A stretch of DNA of 64,000 nt from DAIQNV01 sp038748775 (lineage in GTDB: Bacteria > Planctomycetota > Phycisphaerae > Phycisphaerales > UBA1924). The notes under the pieces are model-generated. The model did no database searches. It was not told the origin of the DNA and saw only the letters and a program-made list of their open reading frames with translations. Shown here piece by piece: positions 39,047-48,618 of this stretch (position 1 is its first letter; every line of letters starts with the position of its first letter). The stretch is from the NCBI GenBank assembly GCA_038748775.1, contig JBCDIT010000001.1, positions 434,001-498,000 of the forward strand. Direction: 5' to 3'. The translations under genes and the position numbers were made by a program.

Positions 39047-40936
39047 CTACTCAGAGACGATGACCGCTTCGATGTTGGCGAAGCAAGCGAACGGCGTTCC
39101 CGCATGCCCTGAACGCGAAACGAGTGTGAGGTACCGACCGGATCCAATCTCTCGAAACAGCACTTCCTGCTCGTTCTTCGTAAAGGCGAGGTCGGCCGTG
39201 GTCATTGGTGACGCCGGGAGACGAGCCGTGTCGTGAACGTAAACGTCGAGACCCTTGACGATCCCGTTGTCCGAGCGATCTTGGCGAGCCATAACACGTA
39301 TGCCCTGAAGCGCATGACGTGCTCCCATGTCAATGGTGATCCGATGCGGGTGCTCGGGCCGTTCCCGGTTCCATCTCGTATGCCACCACGTACCTGTGCT
39401 ATCGTCGATCGCGTTTGCCCCAACACTACCGTTATGCGACGACTCGCTGCTTGTCATGATTACTGACCAACCAGCTCGATCAACCAATAGGTGATCTCGG
39501 GCGTTGTTGATCCGGCGGGCGCCACGCGCTTTCGATTTCGACACCGGCCTACGTTCGAACTTGAAGATCTCGGAGGGCACGTGCGCTTCGGCCATTGCGA
39601 GCTCGATGCGAGCGACAACATCCGGATGGCGAACCGCCACGTCGTTCTCCTCCGCGATATCGGTCCTGAGATCGTAAAGGGCGATCGGACCGTTTCGGTC
39701 AAAGTTGACGTTGAGGCGAATGCCCTTCCAGTGGCCCATTCGCACCGCTTGTTTACCGCCGCGCTCGTAGAACTCCCAATAAAGGTAATCGTGCTCGCGT
39801 TGTCGACCCAACCCAGTCAGCGTCGGGGCGATCGAGATGCCGTCCATTGTCTCAGGCACGTCGGAACCGGCGAGGTCCAGTGCCGTTGGTGGAAAGTCCC
39901 AGAACGCGGTCACAAGATCGCTCGTTGAACCAGGTTCGATTGTGCCGGGCCACCATGCGATCTGCGCCGTTTTCAGTCCGCCGTCCGTCATATCGCGCTT
40001 TCCGCCCCGATACGGCCCATTGGAATCGAACACCTCGGGATCGGTCCCTCCCTCGAAGTGCGGACCATTATCAGAAGCAAAGAACACAACAGTGTTCTCC
40101 GCGAGACCACGCTCTTCGAGTCGATCGAGCACTCGACCGACAGACTCGTCGGTGAAGGCAACCATCCCAGCATACGCGGCGCGAGGTTCAGCCTGGTGGT
40201 AGTAGCCGCCCGTCGCGTGTGGAACCTCGTCGTAGCGTCCACGGAACGGAGCCATGTACCGCTCGGGCACGGTCAAATCAGCGTGCGGCGGAGTCAGAGA
40301 TAAATGCAAGAAGAACGGTTCGTCCCGATGTGTATCGACCTGTTTATCGATCCAAACAAGCGCGTCTTCCACCCAAAGGCTGTTCGCGTACGTATCACCG
40401 GTGTATCCGAAGTTTCCCGGCAACTCGACGAAATCACCATTGCGAATGACGCGTTTCGGATAGTTGCGGTGCGCAGCCGAGTGGCTCAGAAGCCCGTAGA
40501 AATGGTCAAATCCCTTTTCATTCGGCAGATTTGGGTCGCTGGAGTTGCACGCAACACCTGACTTTCCGATCATTGCCGTGCGATACCCGAGGTTCTTGAG
40601 ACGCGTCGCGATCGTGATGTCGTATGGATCAGGTCGAAACTGAATCGCCCCGTTGCCGCGTTGATACACACGCCCCGTGTGGTTGCCGGTAAGCAGCGCG
40701 GCCCGGCTCGGTGCACATACAGTATTCCCCGAATATGCATTGGTGAATTTCATCCCTTCGCGGGCCATCCGATCGAGACGCGGCGTTTGCCAGTTCGTCT
40801 GCCCGTACGAAGAGAGATCGCCGACACCCAGGTCATCGACGAGGATGTAGATAATGTTCGGCTTCGGAGCCGCGACGACGACCGCCGCCGCGATGCCAAG
40901 CGAGAGAATTACGGTGAGCATCCGGTACGTCGACAT
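39047..40936 (-). CDS. Secreted sulfatase (S1 family) with C-terminal F5/8-type C-like domain
   Basis: 629 aa. Signal peptide about 1-22. Alkaline-phosphatase-fold sulfatase about 25-470, opening PNIIYILVDDLGVGDLSSYG. The formylglycine cysteine is C74 in the C-x-P-S-R motif (VCAPSRAALLTGNHTGR), and metal ligands appear in VDDLG and VFFASDNGPHFEG. The C-terminal 130 residues (SHNGSVGANAIDDSTGTWWHTRW to GSGRYLTLVSRSG) form a discoidin/F5-8C-like carbohydrate-binding domain. It should desulfate a polysaccharide or oligosaccharide outside the cytoplasm. A sulfatase-maturing enzyme is not in the window. It is divergent from the next sulfatase gene. Confidence 0.9.
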   Translation of the reverse strand: MSTYRMLTVILSLGIAAAVVVAAPKPNIIYILVDDLGVGDLSSYGQTNWQTPRLDRMAREGMKFTNAYSGNTVCAPSRAALLTGNHTGRVYQRGNGAIQFRPDPYDITIATRLKNLGYRTAMIGKSGVACNSSDPNLPNEKGFDHFYGLLSHSAAHRNYPKRVIRNGDFVELPGNFGYTGDTYANSLWVEDALVWIDKQVDTHRDEPFFLHLSLTPPHADLTVPERYMAPFRGRYDEVPHATGGYYHQAEPRAAYAGMVAFTDESVGRVLDRLEERGLAENTVVFFASDNGPHFEGGTDPEVFDSNGPYRGGKRDMTDGGLKTAQIAWWPGTIEPGSTSDLVTAFWDFPPTALDLAGSDVPETMDGISIAPTLTGLGRQREHDYLYWEFYERGGKQAVRMGHWKGIRLNVNFDRNGPIALYDLRTDIAEENDVAVRHPDVVARIELAMAEAHVPSEIFKFERRPVSKSKARGARRINNARDHLLVDRAGWSVIMTSSESSHNGSVGANAIDDSTGTWWHTRWNRERPEHPHRITIDMGARHALQGIRVMARQDRSDNGIVKGLDVYVHDTARLPASPMTTADLAFTKNEQEVLFREIGSGRYLTLVSRSGHAGTPFACFANIEAVIVSE

Positions 40937-40987
40937 GTCGATCTGCCTCGCGTCATTCTGATCCCTGCAACGAATCGTCCGCGCGGA

Positions 40988-41021
40988 TACAATAGCCGAA
41001 AGTCGTGATCAAACGCTTTAC
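40988..41021 (+). promoter_or_regulatory. Promoter -10 and LacI-type operator of the sulfatase-GH30 operon
   Basis: TACAAT (40988-40993) is a good -10 element, with CTGCAA (40965-40970) 17 bases upstream as a weak -35. The 13-base site TCAAACGCTTTAC lies at 41009-41021, about ten bases downstream of the expected transcription start. It differs from the site at 59291 only at its second base. The position suggests a roadblock repressor and means the coding start must lie further downstream. It also lies between two divergent sulfatase genes. Confidence 0.7.
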
Positions 41022-41097
41022 CATTGTAAAAAAACGCGATTTTTCCACCAGCATTCAAAATTTCGACGCCCAAATCAGGAACCCGAAAGATGCACCT

Positions 41098-42948
41098 TTG
41101 AGTCGTCGAGCCTCCATCTCGATCATCCTTCTCGGGCTCTCGTTGGCCTCTGCCGAGAGCACCGGGGTAACTGATCATCCAAACGTCCTCCTCGTCACGT
41201 GTGAAGACATGGGCCCTGACCTTGGTTGTTACGGAGACGACACCGCCCAGACGCCCCGGCTCGATGCCTTTGCCAATCGCAGCACGCGATTCACCGCCGC
41301 GTTTGCGACGTCACCGGTGTGTTCGCCGGCAAGAACAGCCCTCTTCTACTCGCGATACCAACACGCGATCGGCGGCTCCAACCATCGATCGCGTCCGACC
41401 ACACCTGAAGAGTTCCTGGGCTTCGCGAGTGAACTCCGAGATGCCGGCTACTACTGCACCAACTACGCGAAGTTCGACGTCAACGTGCGCGGGCCCGAGA
41501 CGGTCGAAGCGTCAGCGTTCGAGGAAGGTCGCGGCTGGTGGGACGAGCGTCGGGAAGGGCGCTCATTTTTCTCGATCATCAATATCGAAGCAACCCACCA
41601 ATCGCGAACGAGCGTGTGGCCCAGCACCAGGTACCGATCTCAGATCCGTGATCGGCTTGATCCGATCGAGAGACACACGCCCTCGGAAGGGGAGCTTCCG
41701 CCCTACTACCCAGACGAGCCCGAGGTCCGACAGGAATTGGCGAGGTATCGCGACTGCGTGACCTACATGGACAGACGCTTCGGTAGCATTATCGATCGCC
41801 TCGAATCGGATGGTCTCTCGGAAACAACCGTTGTCATGTTTATGTCGGATCACGGCGCAGGACACGCAGCCCACAAACGAACCACCCTGTCAAGGGGTAC
41901 ACGTGTCCCTCTCATCGTGTACATCCCTCACCGATGGGCCCACCTCCGCACAACGCCAGCTGGCCAAGCCGACGACCGCCCCGTGTCGTTCGTTGACATC
42001 GGCCCGACGATCCTCGAACTCGCCGGTGTTGCCGCTTCGGGCGAGTATCACGGCGTGTCATTTCTCGACCGCGACAACCCTCGTGAGTTCGCCTTTGCCG
42101 CTCGAGATCGAATCGACGAAGACATCGATCACAGTCGCATGGTGACGGACGGACGGTACGTCTACGTGAGGCACTACTACCCCTCCCTCCCGCTCTGGAC
42201 TCGAAACGGATACGCGTTTCCTTCGGCGATATACCGAGCGGTGGATGACGCCGCGCCGTCTGCAACGGAACCCGTACTCAACCTCGTCTTTGCCGAACGA
42301 GGGACCGAGGCGTTCTTTGATCTCACGACCGACCCATACGAGATAAACAATCTGGCGAACGACCCGATCCAGCGAAATCGTGTTTCAGATTTCCGTGACG
42401 CGCTCCGTACGCATCAACGGACCATCGGCGATATCGGTCTTGTGCCCGAGGGAATCCTCGCGATCGAGCCCGAACCGCCGCTCACGAATGTTCATCGCAT
42501 CGCGGATCTCGTCGGCTCGCGACGAAGTTCGCTGAACGAACAGATCGAAGCAGCTTCGCACACCAGCGCTGCTGTCCGATACTGGGCCGTTGTTGGTCTC
42601 GGCGAGCAACTCGCCATATCACCTACATCGAAAGAAGCACTAGCGCGCGCGCTCAGTGACGCTTCTCCCACCGTCCGCGCTGCCGCCGTCCGTGCGTGCG
42701 CGATGCATGGTTTCGCGCCCGAAGCCGCCCAAGACGCGTTGTTTGGCGCGATGAAGGCGGGCGTGTACTTTGACGCGTTGTATGCCGCGAGAACAGGCCA
42801 AATGCTCGGGTGGAGCGACGATGCTTTCTTTGCGGTTCTCTCGGAGGTTGCGGAAACCTGGAATCGATACGAGTTGGGTGAAGTCAAGCGGTCGGTAGAC
42901 CGGGTACGACGAGGCGACGAACGCTCTCTTCCGAACCCCCGAAGGTGA
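41098..42948 (+). CDS. Secreted sulfatase with C-terminal HEAT-like helical domain
   Basis: 616 aa from TTG 41098, which starts a textbook signal peptide (SRRASISIILLGLSLASA). A GTG at 41005 is in frame but would place the operator at 41009-41021 inside the coding region, so I reject it. Sulfatase domain about 27-470: PNVLLVTCEDMGPDLGCYG, catalytic cysteine C75 in PVCSPARTALFYS (C-x-P-A-R, an allowed variant), MFMSDHGAGH as the second metal site. It resembles N-sulfoglucosamine sulfohydrolases. The last 100 residues form two or three HEAT-like helical repeats (AAVRYWAVVGLGEQLA, ASPTVRAAAVRACAMHG). A GH30 gene follows 12 bases later, so both share the 40.99-kb promoter. Confidence 0.88.
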   Translation: MSRRASISIILLGLSLASAESTGVTDHPNVLLVTCEDMGPDLGCYGDDTAQTPRLDAFANRSTRFTAAFATSPVCSPARTALFYSRYQHAIGGSNHRSRPTTPEEFLGFASELRDAGYYCTNYAKFDVNVRGPETVEASAFEEGRGWWDERREGRSFFSIINIEATHQSRTSVWPSTRYRSQIRDRLDPIERHTPSEGELPPYYPDEPEVRQELARYRDCVTYMDRRFGSIIDRLESDGLSETTVVMFMSDHGAGHAAHKRTTLSRGTRVPLIVYIPHRWAHLRTTPAGQADDRPVSFVDIGPTILELAGVAASGEYHGVSFLDRDNPREFAFAARDRIDEDIDHSRMVTDGRYVYVRHYYPSLPLWTRNGYAFPSAIYRAVDDAAPSATEPVLNLVFAERGTEAFFDLTTDPYEINNLANDPIQRNRVSDFRDALRTHQRTIGDIGLVPEGILAIEPEPPLTNVHRIADLVGSRRSSLNEQIEAASHTSAAVRYWAVVGLGEQLAISPTSKEALARALSDASPTVRAAAVRACAMHGFAPEAAQDALFGAMKAGVYFDALYAARTGQMLGWSDDAFFAVLSEVAETWNRYELGEVKRSVDRVRRGDERSLPNPRR

Positions 42949-42960
42949 ATCGAGGAATCA

Positions 42961-44361
42961 ATGCGGTCCTTCATGTATGCCTTGGTCTTCCTCGCGACGT
43001 GGACGACACATTCACCAGCAAGCGTGACTGTCCGAATCTCGCTCGATCCGACGACGAAACACCAGACCATTCACGGCTTCGGAGCGTCCGCCGCGTGGTG
43101 GGTGAACTGGTTTGACCGAATTGACGAAGGTAAACAAACCCAAGCACTCGATCTGCTCTTTACAGAGGCGGGCGCCGACCTCGACATCATCCGGGTGAAC
43201 ATCCCGAGTGCCTCGGGCGCTGACGTGACAAACCCGAAGCGGCGAACACCAGACATCGAGACGTCCCCCGGTGTTTACGATCTTTCGCGCGACTCGAAGA
43301 GCCTGAGCGTGATGAAGGCCGCCGTCGATCGTGGCGCGTCGACCCTAGTTCTCTTTGCAAACAGTCCACCGCGTCGACTCACTCGAAACGGGCGAACGAG
43401 CGGTGGTGATGGAGGCGGAAGCAATCTTGCAATCGGCGCGGAGCCCGAGTTTGCAACGTACCTAGTCGACGTTGCGGAAGCGGTGCGATATCGCTTCGGA
43501 TTCGATCGAGTCAGGCTATCGCCGATCAACGAACCCCAGTGGCGATGGGGTGAAGACGACCGACGTCGATGGCAAGAAGGCACTCACTACTCACCCGCCG
43601 AAGCGAGGAGCCTGATTCGCGCCGTGGTCGATGAAGTCTCGGCGCGTGACTTGGCTGATCGTATCAAGCTCGAGGTGTTTGACTCCGGCTCTTGGGCCGC
43701 AACACCGACGTATGCCGCCGAGATCTGGACCGACCCAGTGATCAAAGATTCGATCGGATCGATCGCCATTCACTCATATTGGTCGTCGCCCGAGAACAAG
43801 CGAGAAACCCGAGCGTGGCTGGATGAGCATCTCCCGGACCTTGCGGTGATCCAGAGCGAGTACTGCGAGATGAGAGGTGGACACGATCCTGGGATGCGAT
43901 CAGCCCTTCACGTCGCGCGTGTCATACACGACGATCTCGTCATCGGCCGCGCGACCGAATGGGTGTGGTGGCTCGGGATGAGCAGCTCTCGCTTCTGCGA
44001 TGGACTCATACATGTCTGGCTCAACACCGAGGAGAAGAAGCTCGAGGTCACCCGTCGACTCTGGGCGTTGGCTCATTGGAGCCGATTCGTGAAGCCCGGC
44101 TGGGCGAGAATCAACGTGTCCGCGTCAACGGATCGGCTCAGAGTCTCAGCCTTTGTCTCCCCGGACTCTCGCCGCCTCGTGTGCGTCATCATCAATGAGA
44201 GTGATGCCAGCGTTGCCTTCAGTCTTGAGGCCGACGGCGCAACTCGCTGGAGCGAAGTCGAGCGATTCGTCACCGACCGGGCGAGAAAACTGAAGCCCGA
44301 GAAGCCATCTGCCACGTCTGCTGCTCGTTCGCTAACAACGGTGGTGCTGGAATCGGGATAG
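42961..44361 (+). CDS. Secreted GH30-type glycoside hydrolase
   Basis: 466 aa. Signal peptide about 1-21. GH30 (clan A) (beta/alpha)8 barrel with the opening HQTIHGFGASAAWWVNW typical of the family, acid/base E191 in LSPINEPQWRW and nucleophile E300 in AVIQSEYCEM. A short C-terminal beta domain (about 385-466, INVSASTDRLRVSAFVSPDSRRLVCVIINES) completes it. It is probably an exo- or endo-acting hydrolase of a beta-linked glycan, for example beta-1,6-galactan or beta-glucoside, but the family covers several activities. It is cotranscribed with the sulfatase upstream (12 bases), so it probably acts after desulfation. Confidence 0.85.
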   Translation: MRSFMYALVFLATWTTHSPASVTVRISLDPTTKHQTIHGFGASAAWWVNWFDRIDEGKQTQALDLLFTEAGADLDIIRVNIPSASGADVTNPKRRTPDIETSPGVYDLSRDSKSLSVMKAAVDRGASTLVLFANSPPRRLTRNGRTSGGDGGGSNLAIGAEPEFATYLVDVAEAVRYRFGFDRVRLSPINEPQWRWGEDDRRRWQEGTHYSPAEARSLIRAVVDEVSARDLADRIKLEVFDSGSWAATPTYAAEIWTDPVIKDSIGSIAIHSYWSSPENKRETRAWLDEHLPDLAVIQSEYCEMRGGHDPGMRSALHVARVIHDDLVIGRATEWVWWLGMSSSRFCDGLIHVWLNTEEKKLEVTRRLWALAHWSRFVKPGWARINVSASTDRLRVSAFVSPDSRRLVCVIINESDASVAFSLEADGATRWSEVERFVTDRARKLKPEKPSATSAARSLTTVVLESG

Positions 44362-44458
44362 ACCGAACCCCAGACGCTCCGCGTCTAGCCCGCGACCGCT
44401 TCACTGCTACTCCAGACGGACCCGCGGACGGGATTTCTGCGCGATTGTGGTGTTTTCA

Positions 44459-44503
44459 TTGACCAGATCCAGATGTTCCGCTTATTATGGTTAAACGTTT
44501 TAC
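44459..44503 (+). promoter_or_regulatory. Promoter and LacI-type operator of the second prepilin gene
   Basis: TTGACC (44459-44464), an 18-base spacer and TATTAT (44483-44488) form a strong sigma-70-like promoter. The operator TTAAACGTTTTAC spans 44491-44503, over the expected transcription start. It matches the other operators at 12 or 13 of 13 positions allowing the [TC] and [CT] variation. Its central AAACGTTT is a perfect palindrome. Confidence 0.75.
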
Positions 44504-44536
44504 TGCGAGTTCATCTCGTGTTCTCAAGGGATCAGA

Positions 44537-45553
44537 ATGTCAACCACACCGAGTGAACGCGCTCGACGGTGCGATCAACGACGGGGCTTTACGCTCATCG
44601 AACTTCTCGTGGTGATCGCGATCATTGCTCTGCTCATCGGGATCCTCCTGCCCGCCCTCGGTAAAGCCCGACGTGAAGGTCAGCGAACGGTCAGCGTCTC
44701 AAACGTTCGGCAACTCGCGATGGCGACCGTCGTCTATGGCAACGACTTCAAGAACTACGTGCCCTACCCGAATTTCTCCGACGGAAGCCAAGATAATCAC
44801 CGCGGCTGGCTCTTCGACGTCACTCCGTTGTCGTACGACATCCACAACGACACGGCATGGGCGAGCGCGGCAACCGCAATGACGTCGCCGGAGTTCAAGT
44901 GGCATTCATCAGGGCTGCTCTGGGAGTATCTCGGCGGTGAACGCGGCGTCATCGGCCGTCGCCGCGGTGGTATCGGGATCGAGAGCGCCGGGCTTGTCGA
45001 AGTGTTCCGTGCTCCGGCCGATCAGAACATCGATGTGGGGGCGATCACACCGAACGCGTCGGTCTCTGACTCGATGACCAGCTACATGATGAACTCGATG
45101 ATGACCGGCAACTCTTACCCGAGTGTCCAGGACGTGCTCGTCCCGAGGGGGTATGTTGTCCCGGGTGTCGGACTCGTCGATTGGCCAGCGCGGTACCGTT
45201 CCGATCAGTTCCTCTTCGTCGGTGGCGCTCCGGTGCTCTTCTACGAGGGCGCATCGACCGACAACAAAGGTCTCCGTGGAGTGAGCTGGAAGGGTGCCTC
45301 GGGCGGGCCCGATCAAGGCACCGTTGGCTGGTATGGCGGGTGGGGTGCCTGCACGTCGTTCCTTGATGGTTCCGCCGCATGGGTACCGGGTCGAGCTGAA
45401 CTCACCGGGGGTCACTTCCCTGAGGGCTATTCCGATTCGCTGCCCGGACCGTTTGGCAAATGGAACGAGTGGAAACAGAACCCTGAGTACAACCAGGCGT
45501 GGTGCACACCCGATCATCCCGACCGCACAGGCCGCGGACACAGATGGCGCTGA
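44537..45553 (+). CDS. Prepilin-type N-terminal cleavage/methylation domain protein, copy 2
   Basis: 338 aa from ATG 44537. Prepilin signal about 15-42 (RRGFTLIELLVVIAIIALLIG), then a DUF1559-like body with PYPNFSDGSQDNHRGWLFDVTPLSYDIHN, KWHSSGLLWEYLGGERG and a C-terminal TSFLDGSAAWVPGR. It is closely related to the copy at 54.4 kb, sharing long blocks such as P-G-V-G-L-x-x-W-P-x-R-Y-R-x-D-Q-F. It lies behind its own promoter and LacI-type operator and converges with the sulfatase-transporter operon (22-base gap). The role in glycan uptake or binding is inferred from its location. Confidence 0.85.
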   Translation: MSTTPSERARRCDQRRGFTLIELLVVIAIIALLIGILLPALGKARREGQRTVSVSNVRQLAMATVVYGNDFKNYVPYPNFSDGSQDNHRGWLFDVTPLSYDIHNDTAWASAATAMTSPEFKWHSSGLLWEYLGGERGVIGRRRGGIGIESAGLVEVFRAPADQNIDVGAITPNASVSDSMTSYMMNSMMTGNSYPSVQDVLVPRGYVVPGVGLVDWPARYRSDQFLFVGGAPVLFYEGASTDNKGLRGVSWKGASGGPDQGTVGWYGGWGACTSFLDGSAAWVPGRAELTGGHFPEGYSDSLPGPFGKWNEWKQNPEYNQAWCTPDHPDRTGRGHRWR

Positions 45554-45575
45554 CCGAGCCGAATTCCCGTGGTGC

Positions 45576-47009
45576 TCACGGTCGGTAGCGAGGGTTCGCT
45601 TCGAACTCCCTCGGAGCTCCCACGCTCGACTGCCACTCGCGCAAGATCCCGAGAAGTTGGTCTCGCTTCTCGGGCATCTTGTCCGCGAGGTCTTCGACTT
45701 CGCCCGGATCTTCGATCAGGTTGAACAACATCACGGTCTCAGTCTCGAAAGACTCGATGAGCTTAAAATCACCCAATCGCACCGCAGAACTCGGCGTCGC
45801 TCTCCAGGGTTCCGACATGAATCCATACTTCTGGAGATACGCGGGGAAGTGCCAGAAGATCGGACGCTCCTCCATCGTCTTCCCGTTCAAAATCGGTATG
45901 AGCGACACCCCGTCGATCGGCTGATCCGCAGGCAGATCACTGCCTCCGAGGCGAGAGAAAGTTGGATACAGATCGAACAACATGATGGGAACATCGCTCG
46001 CCGTCCCCGGGGCTATCCGCCCCGGCCAACGAGCAGCAAAGGGGACCCGCGTCCCCCCCTCCCACATCATGCCTTTGCTGCCACGAAGCGGATCCATCCT
46101 CGTGTATCCGCCGTGCCCGCCGTTATCCGAACTGAACACGACGAGCGTGTTGTCCGACGCCCCGATTCGATCCAAAGCATCGAGCACACGACCGACGCTT
46201 TCGTCCAAGGCCGCGACCATCGCCGCGTAGCCGGCGTGATCGTGCAACGCGTCGCCCGCCCGCGTCTGTGTCTTCGATAGCAAATCCGGGCGCGGCTGAA
46301 TCGGCGTATGAACCGTGTAGTACGGGAAGTACAAGAAGAACGGCTCGTCCCTCGGTTCTTCAAGGAACGCCACGACGTCATCGGTCAATCTATCCGTGAG
46401 GTACTCACCGTCCGGGCCGTCCTGGAGCGCCGGGTTGCCGTACGGACTGAAGTACGAGTCCGGATGCCCCTTGCGATATCCGCCGATATTTCTGTCAAAT
46501 CCCTGGGCGATAGGGCCCGTAGGTCCATCATGCCGACCGATGTGCCACTTCCCTGAGATGCAGGTGGCATACCCAGAGCCTCGGAGCCGCTCGGCAATCG
46601 TGATCACCTCCGGCTCGATGAAGTTGACATTCGCCGCCGGCACGAGTCTTCGGTCCCTTGCGCGGCCCCGATCGGGCGGACTCACCGTGTAGACCCCGGT
46701 CCGCGGGGCGTACATGCCGGACATCAACGCCGCGCGGCTCGGCGCGCAGTTGGGTGCGTTCGCATATGCGTGCGAGAACACCATGCCCTGAGCAGCGATC
46801 GAATCGATGTGCGGTGTCTCGTGATACGAGGATCCCATGAAACCAACATCTCGCCAACCGAGATCGTCGACAAGAAAGAGCACAATGTTTGGGCGTTGAT
46901 CCTCGCCGATTGGCGCTGCGCACCCCGACGCCAGCGAAAGCAATGTCCCCATGACGGCAACCGCAGCCCAATACAGCGTCCGACGCACTACATCTCTACC
47001 GGAACCCAT
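45576..47009 (-). CDS. Lipoprotein sulfatase (S1 family)
   Basis: 477 aa. Signal with a lipobox at SLASGC (C30), so a membrane-anchored lipoprotein. Sulfatase fold from residue 40: PNIVLFLVDDLGWRDVGFMGS, catalytic cysteine C88 in NCAPSRAALMSG, second metal site VVFSSDNGGHGG, and the FWHFPAYL-type C-terminal segment. It belongs to the arylsulfatase A-like branch. It is directly downstream of the GPH transporter gene (stop and start overlap as TGATG at 47007-47011), so desulfation and import are probably coupled. It converges on the prepilin gene to its left. Confidence 0.9.
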   Translation of the reverse strand: MGSGRDVVRRTLYWAAVAVMGTLLSLASGCAAPIGEDQRPNIVLFLVDDLGWRDVGFMGSSYHETPHIDSIAAQGMVFSHAYANAPNCAPSRAALMSGMYAPRTGVYTVSPPDRGRARDRRLVPAANVNFIEPEVITIAERLRGSGYATCISGKWHIGRHDGPTGPIAQGFDRNIGGYRKGHPDSYFSPYGNPALQDGPDGEYLTDRLTDDVVAFLEEPRDEPFFLYFPYYTVHTPIQPRPDLLSKTQTRAGDALHDHAGYAAMVAALDESVGRVLDALDRIGASDNTLVVFSSDNGGHGGYTRMDPLRGSKGMMWEGGTRVPFAARWPGRIAPGTASDVPIMLFDLYPTFSRLGGSDLPADQPIDGVSLIPILNGKTMEERPIFWHFPAYLQKYGFMSEPWRATPSSAVRLGDFKLIESFETETVMLFNLIEDPGEVEDLADKMPEKRDQLLGILREWQSSVGAPREFEANPRYRP

Positions 47010-48607
47010 CAGAGTGACCCCTCCCGCGAAGCTCGTGTGTCTGACTCAGCAGTGTCAGCCAGAGTGACCGGCTCACGAACACCTCGCCGAGTTTCAAGTG
47101 CCGCCTTTGTTTCATGAGCCGATGCACGGCTCAGGGGATATCGAAACAAGGCGATGATTGCCCCGATAGCGGTCAGAACCGTTGTGCCGGCAAGCATCAC
47201 CCGCAGCGCATACACGACCCCCGCCGGCTGATCACCGCCAAGCATCTCGTCAAACCCCGACCATGCGAGCAATCCTCCAGTTGAGAGCAGGGCGAGGGAA
47301 CCGGCAGCCTTTCGAGAGAAGCTGAAGACGCCCGCATAGGTCGCCTCTCGGCGCATCCCGAACGCAGACTCGTCCTCATCGCACACGTCCGCGAGCATCG
47401 ATGTCACTACAACACCAAGCGCGGCATAAACGAAACCGCAGAACAGCGGGTCGAGCAGAATCAAAAAAGGCATCCCGGGTGTAAACACGAACCACTTCAC
47501 GACACCGCCGACCGCGACAAGCACGTAGGCAATGACCAGCACGACGTGCTTCTGAAGCCGGACCGCAAGGGCCCGCGCTACGAAGACCCCCACCACCCCG
47601 ACAGCCGCGTATCCCGACGACAGAACCGCTTTCCACACCGATCCCATCGCGATGTCACCGTCGCACATCGAGTACACAATCAGGTAGTAATCGAGCGTTG
47701 ACGCCACCGCACCGGAAATGGACTGCAAGCCGATCAGAACGAGCAAGACCCGGACGGCGCGGAGTCGCCACGATTGACGAAGGACATCCACAATTCGAAC
47801 CGCTCGGCCTCCGGAATCTGACCTAGCCGATCGTTCACGAACAAGAAGCCCCGAGAGACTTCCCAGAACCGCGAAGACGAGGACACCGATGCCAATGCCC
47901 ACCCATCTCATGCCCTGGATCAAGGAACCGAAGACGGCCAACTGAGCGAGCGGAACCAGCCAGATGTATCCGGCTTCAGCGAGCTTCGCGAAGAACGTCG
48001 GATAAGACGCGACGCGCGTCCGTTCGTCGTAGTCGCTCGATACCTCGAAAATTAACGCCTGATACGGGACCGAGTACACCGTGAAAGCTGTGTAGAAGAC
48101 CGCTGTGACGAGCATGAGATAGGTCGCCGCCGCGACGTCACCGAACGACTCGGGAACCAACCAGAGCACCGCGAAGGCCAGCCCGGATGAGATCGCGCCC
48201 ATCACGATGAACGGCCGGCGGCGACCGAACCGGGTCCGGGCGTTGTCGGATGCTCGACCGACTCCCAAATCGATCAGCCCGTCCCAGAGCCTCGGGATCG
48301 CGAGCGCGATACCGACCAAGGCCGGGTTCACACCCAGCGTCATCTGGTAGATAGGGATCGCGAGCGCACCGATTGCCGAGTGACCGAGGAAGCTTGCGAC
48401 ACCGCCACCCCCAAGCGCGAGGCGCTCCCTCAACGGCACGCAGTCAGAGACATGGTCGGTCACGATCATGGATGCATCAGCTGATCCCAAGATATCGCCG
48501 ACGGCGAGCTTATCGGCAGCCCACACCCGCCAACCATGTGAATCAGCAACGCTTTGAGAAGACCTGATCTCCGCCTCGATGCGGGCCGTGTACGGGTCGA
48601 CTATCAT
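47009..48607 (-). CDS. Sugar:cation symporter (GPH family, MelB-like)
   Basis: About 480-532 aa, twelve-helix MFS fold. The conserved cytoplasmic loop is GRASDNARTRFGRRRPFIVMGAISS, the G-R-x-D-x-[RT]-x-[RK]-x-G-R-R-R-P motif of the glycoside-pentoside-hexuronide family. The second half has ADVCDEDESAFGMRREATYAGVFSF. Substrate is probably a mono- or oligosaccharide released by the secreted enzymes. The start is uncertain: ATG 48607 gives a 46-residue N-terminal extension (DPYTARIEAEIRSSQ); ATG 48469 would begin directly before the first helix. It is divergent from a LacI-type gene and first in the operon with a sulfatase. Confidence 0.85.
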   Translation of the reverse strand: MIVDPYTARIEAEIRSSQSVADSHGWRVWAADKLAVGDILGSADASMIVTDHVSDCVPLRERLALGGGGVASFLGHSAIGALAIPIYQMTLGVNPALVGIALAIPRLWDGLIDLGVGRASDNARTRFGRRRPFIVMGAISSGLAFAVLWLVPESFGDVAAATYLMLVTAVFYTAFTVYSVPYQALIFEVSSDYDERTRVASYPTFFAKLAEAGYIWLVPLAQLAVFGSLIQGMRWVGIGIGVLVFAVLGSLSGLLVRERSARSDSGGRAVRIVDVLRQSWRLRAVRVLLVLIGLQSISGAVASTLDYYLIVYSMCDGDIAMGSVWKAVLSSGYAAVGVVGVFVARALAVRLQKHVVLVIAYVLVAVGGVVKWFVFTPGMPFLILLDPLFCGFVYAALGVVVTSMLADVCDEDESAFGMRREATYAGVFSFSRKAAGSLALLSTGGLLAWSGFDEMLGGDQPAGVVYALRVMLAGTTVLTAIGAIIALFRYPLSRASAHETKAALETRRGVREPVTLADTAESDTRASREGSL

Positions 48608-48618
48608 GCAACGCCCCC

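Noticed and set aside
41005..41097. Upstream GTG start for the sulfatase at 41.1 kb
   Set aside because: It would place the operator at 41009-41021 inside the coding region and add residues that are not signal-like; the TTG at 41098 begins a proper signal peptide.
44374..44388. Hairpin AGACGC-TCC-GCGTCT after the GH30 gene
   Set aside because: No T-run follows; I do not call it a terminator.
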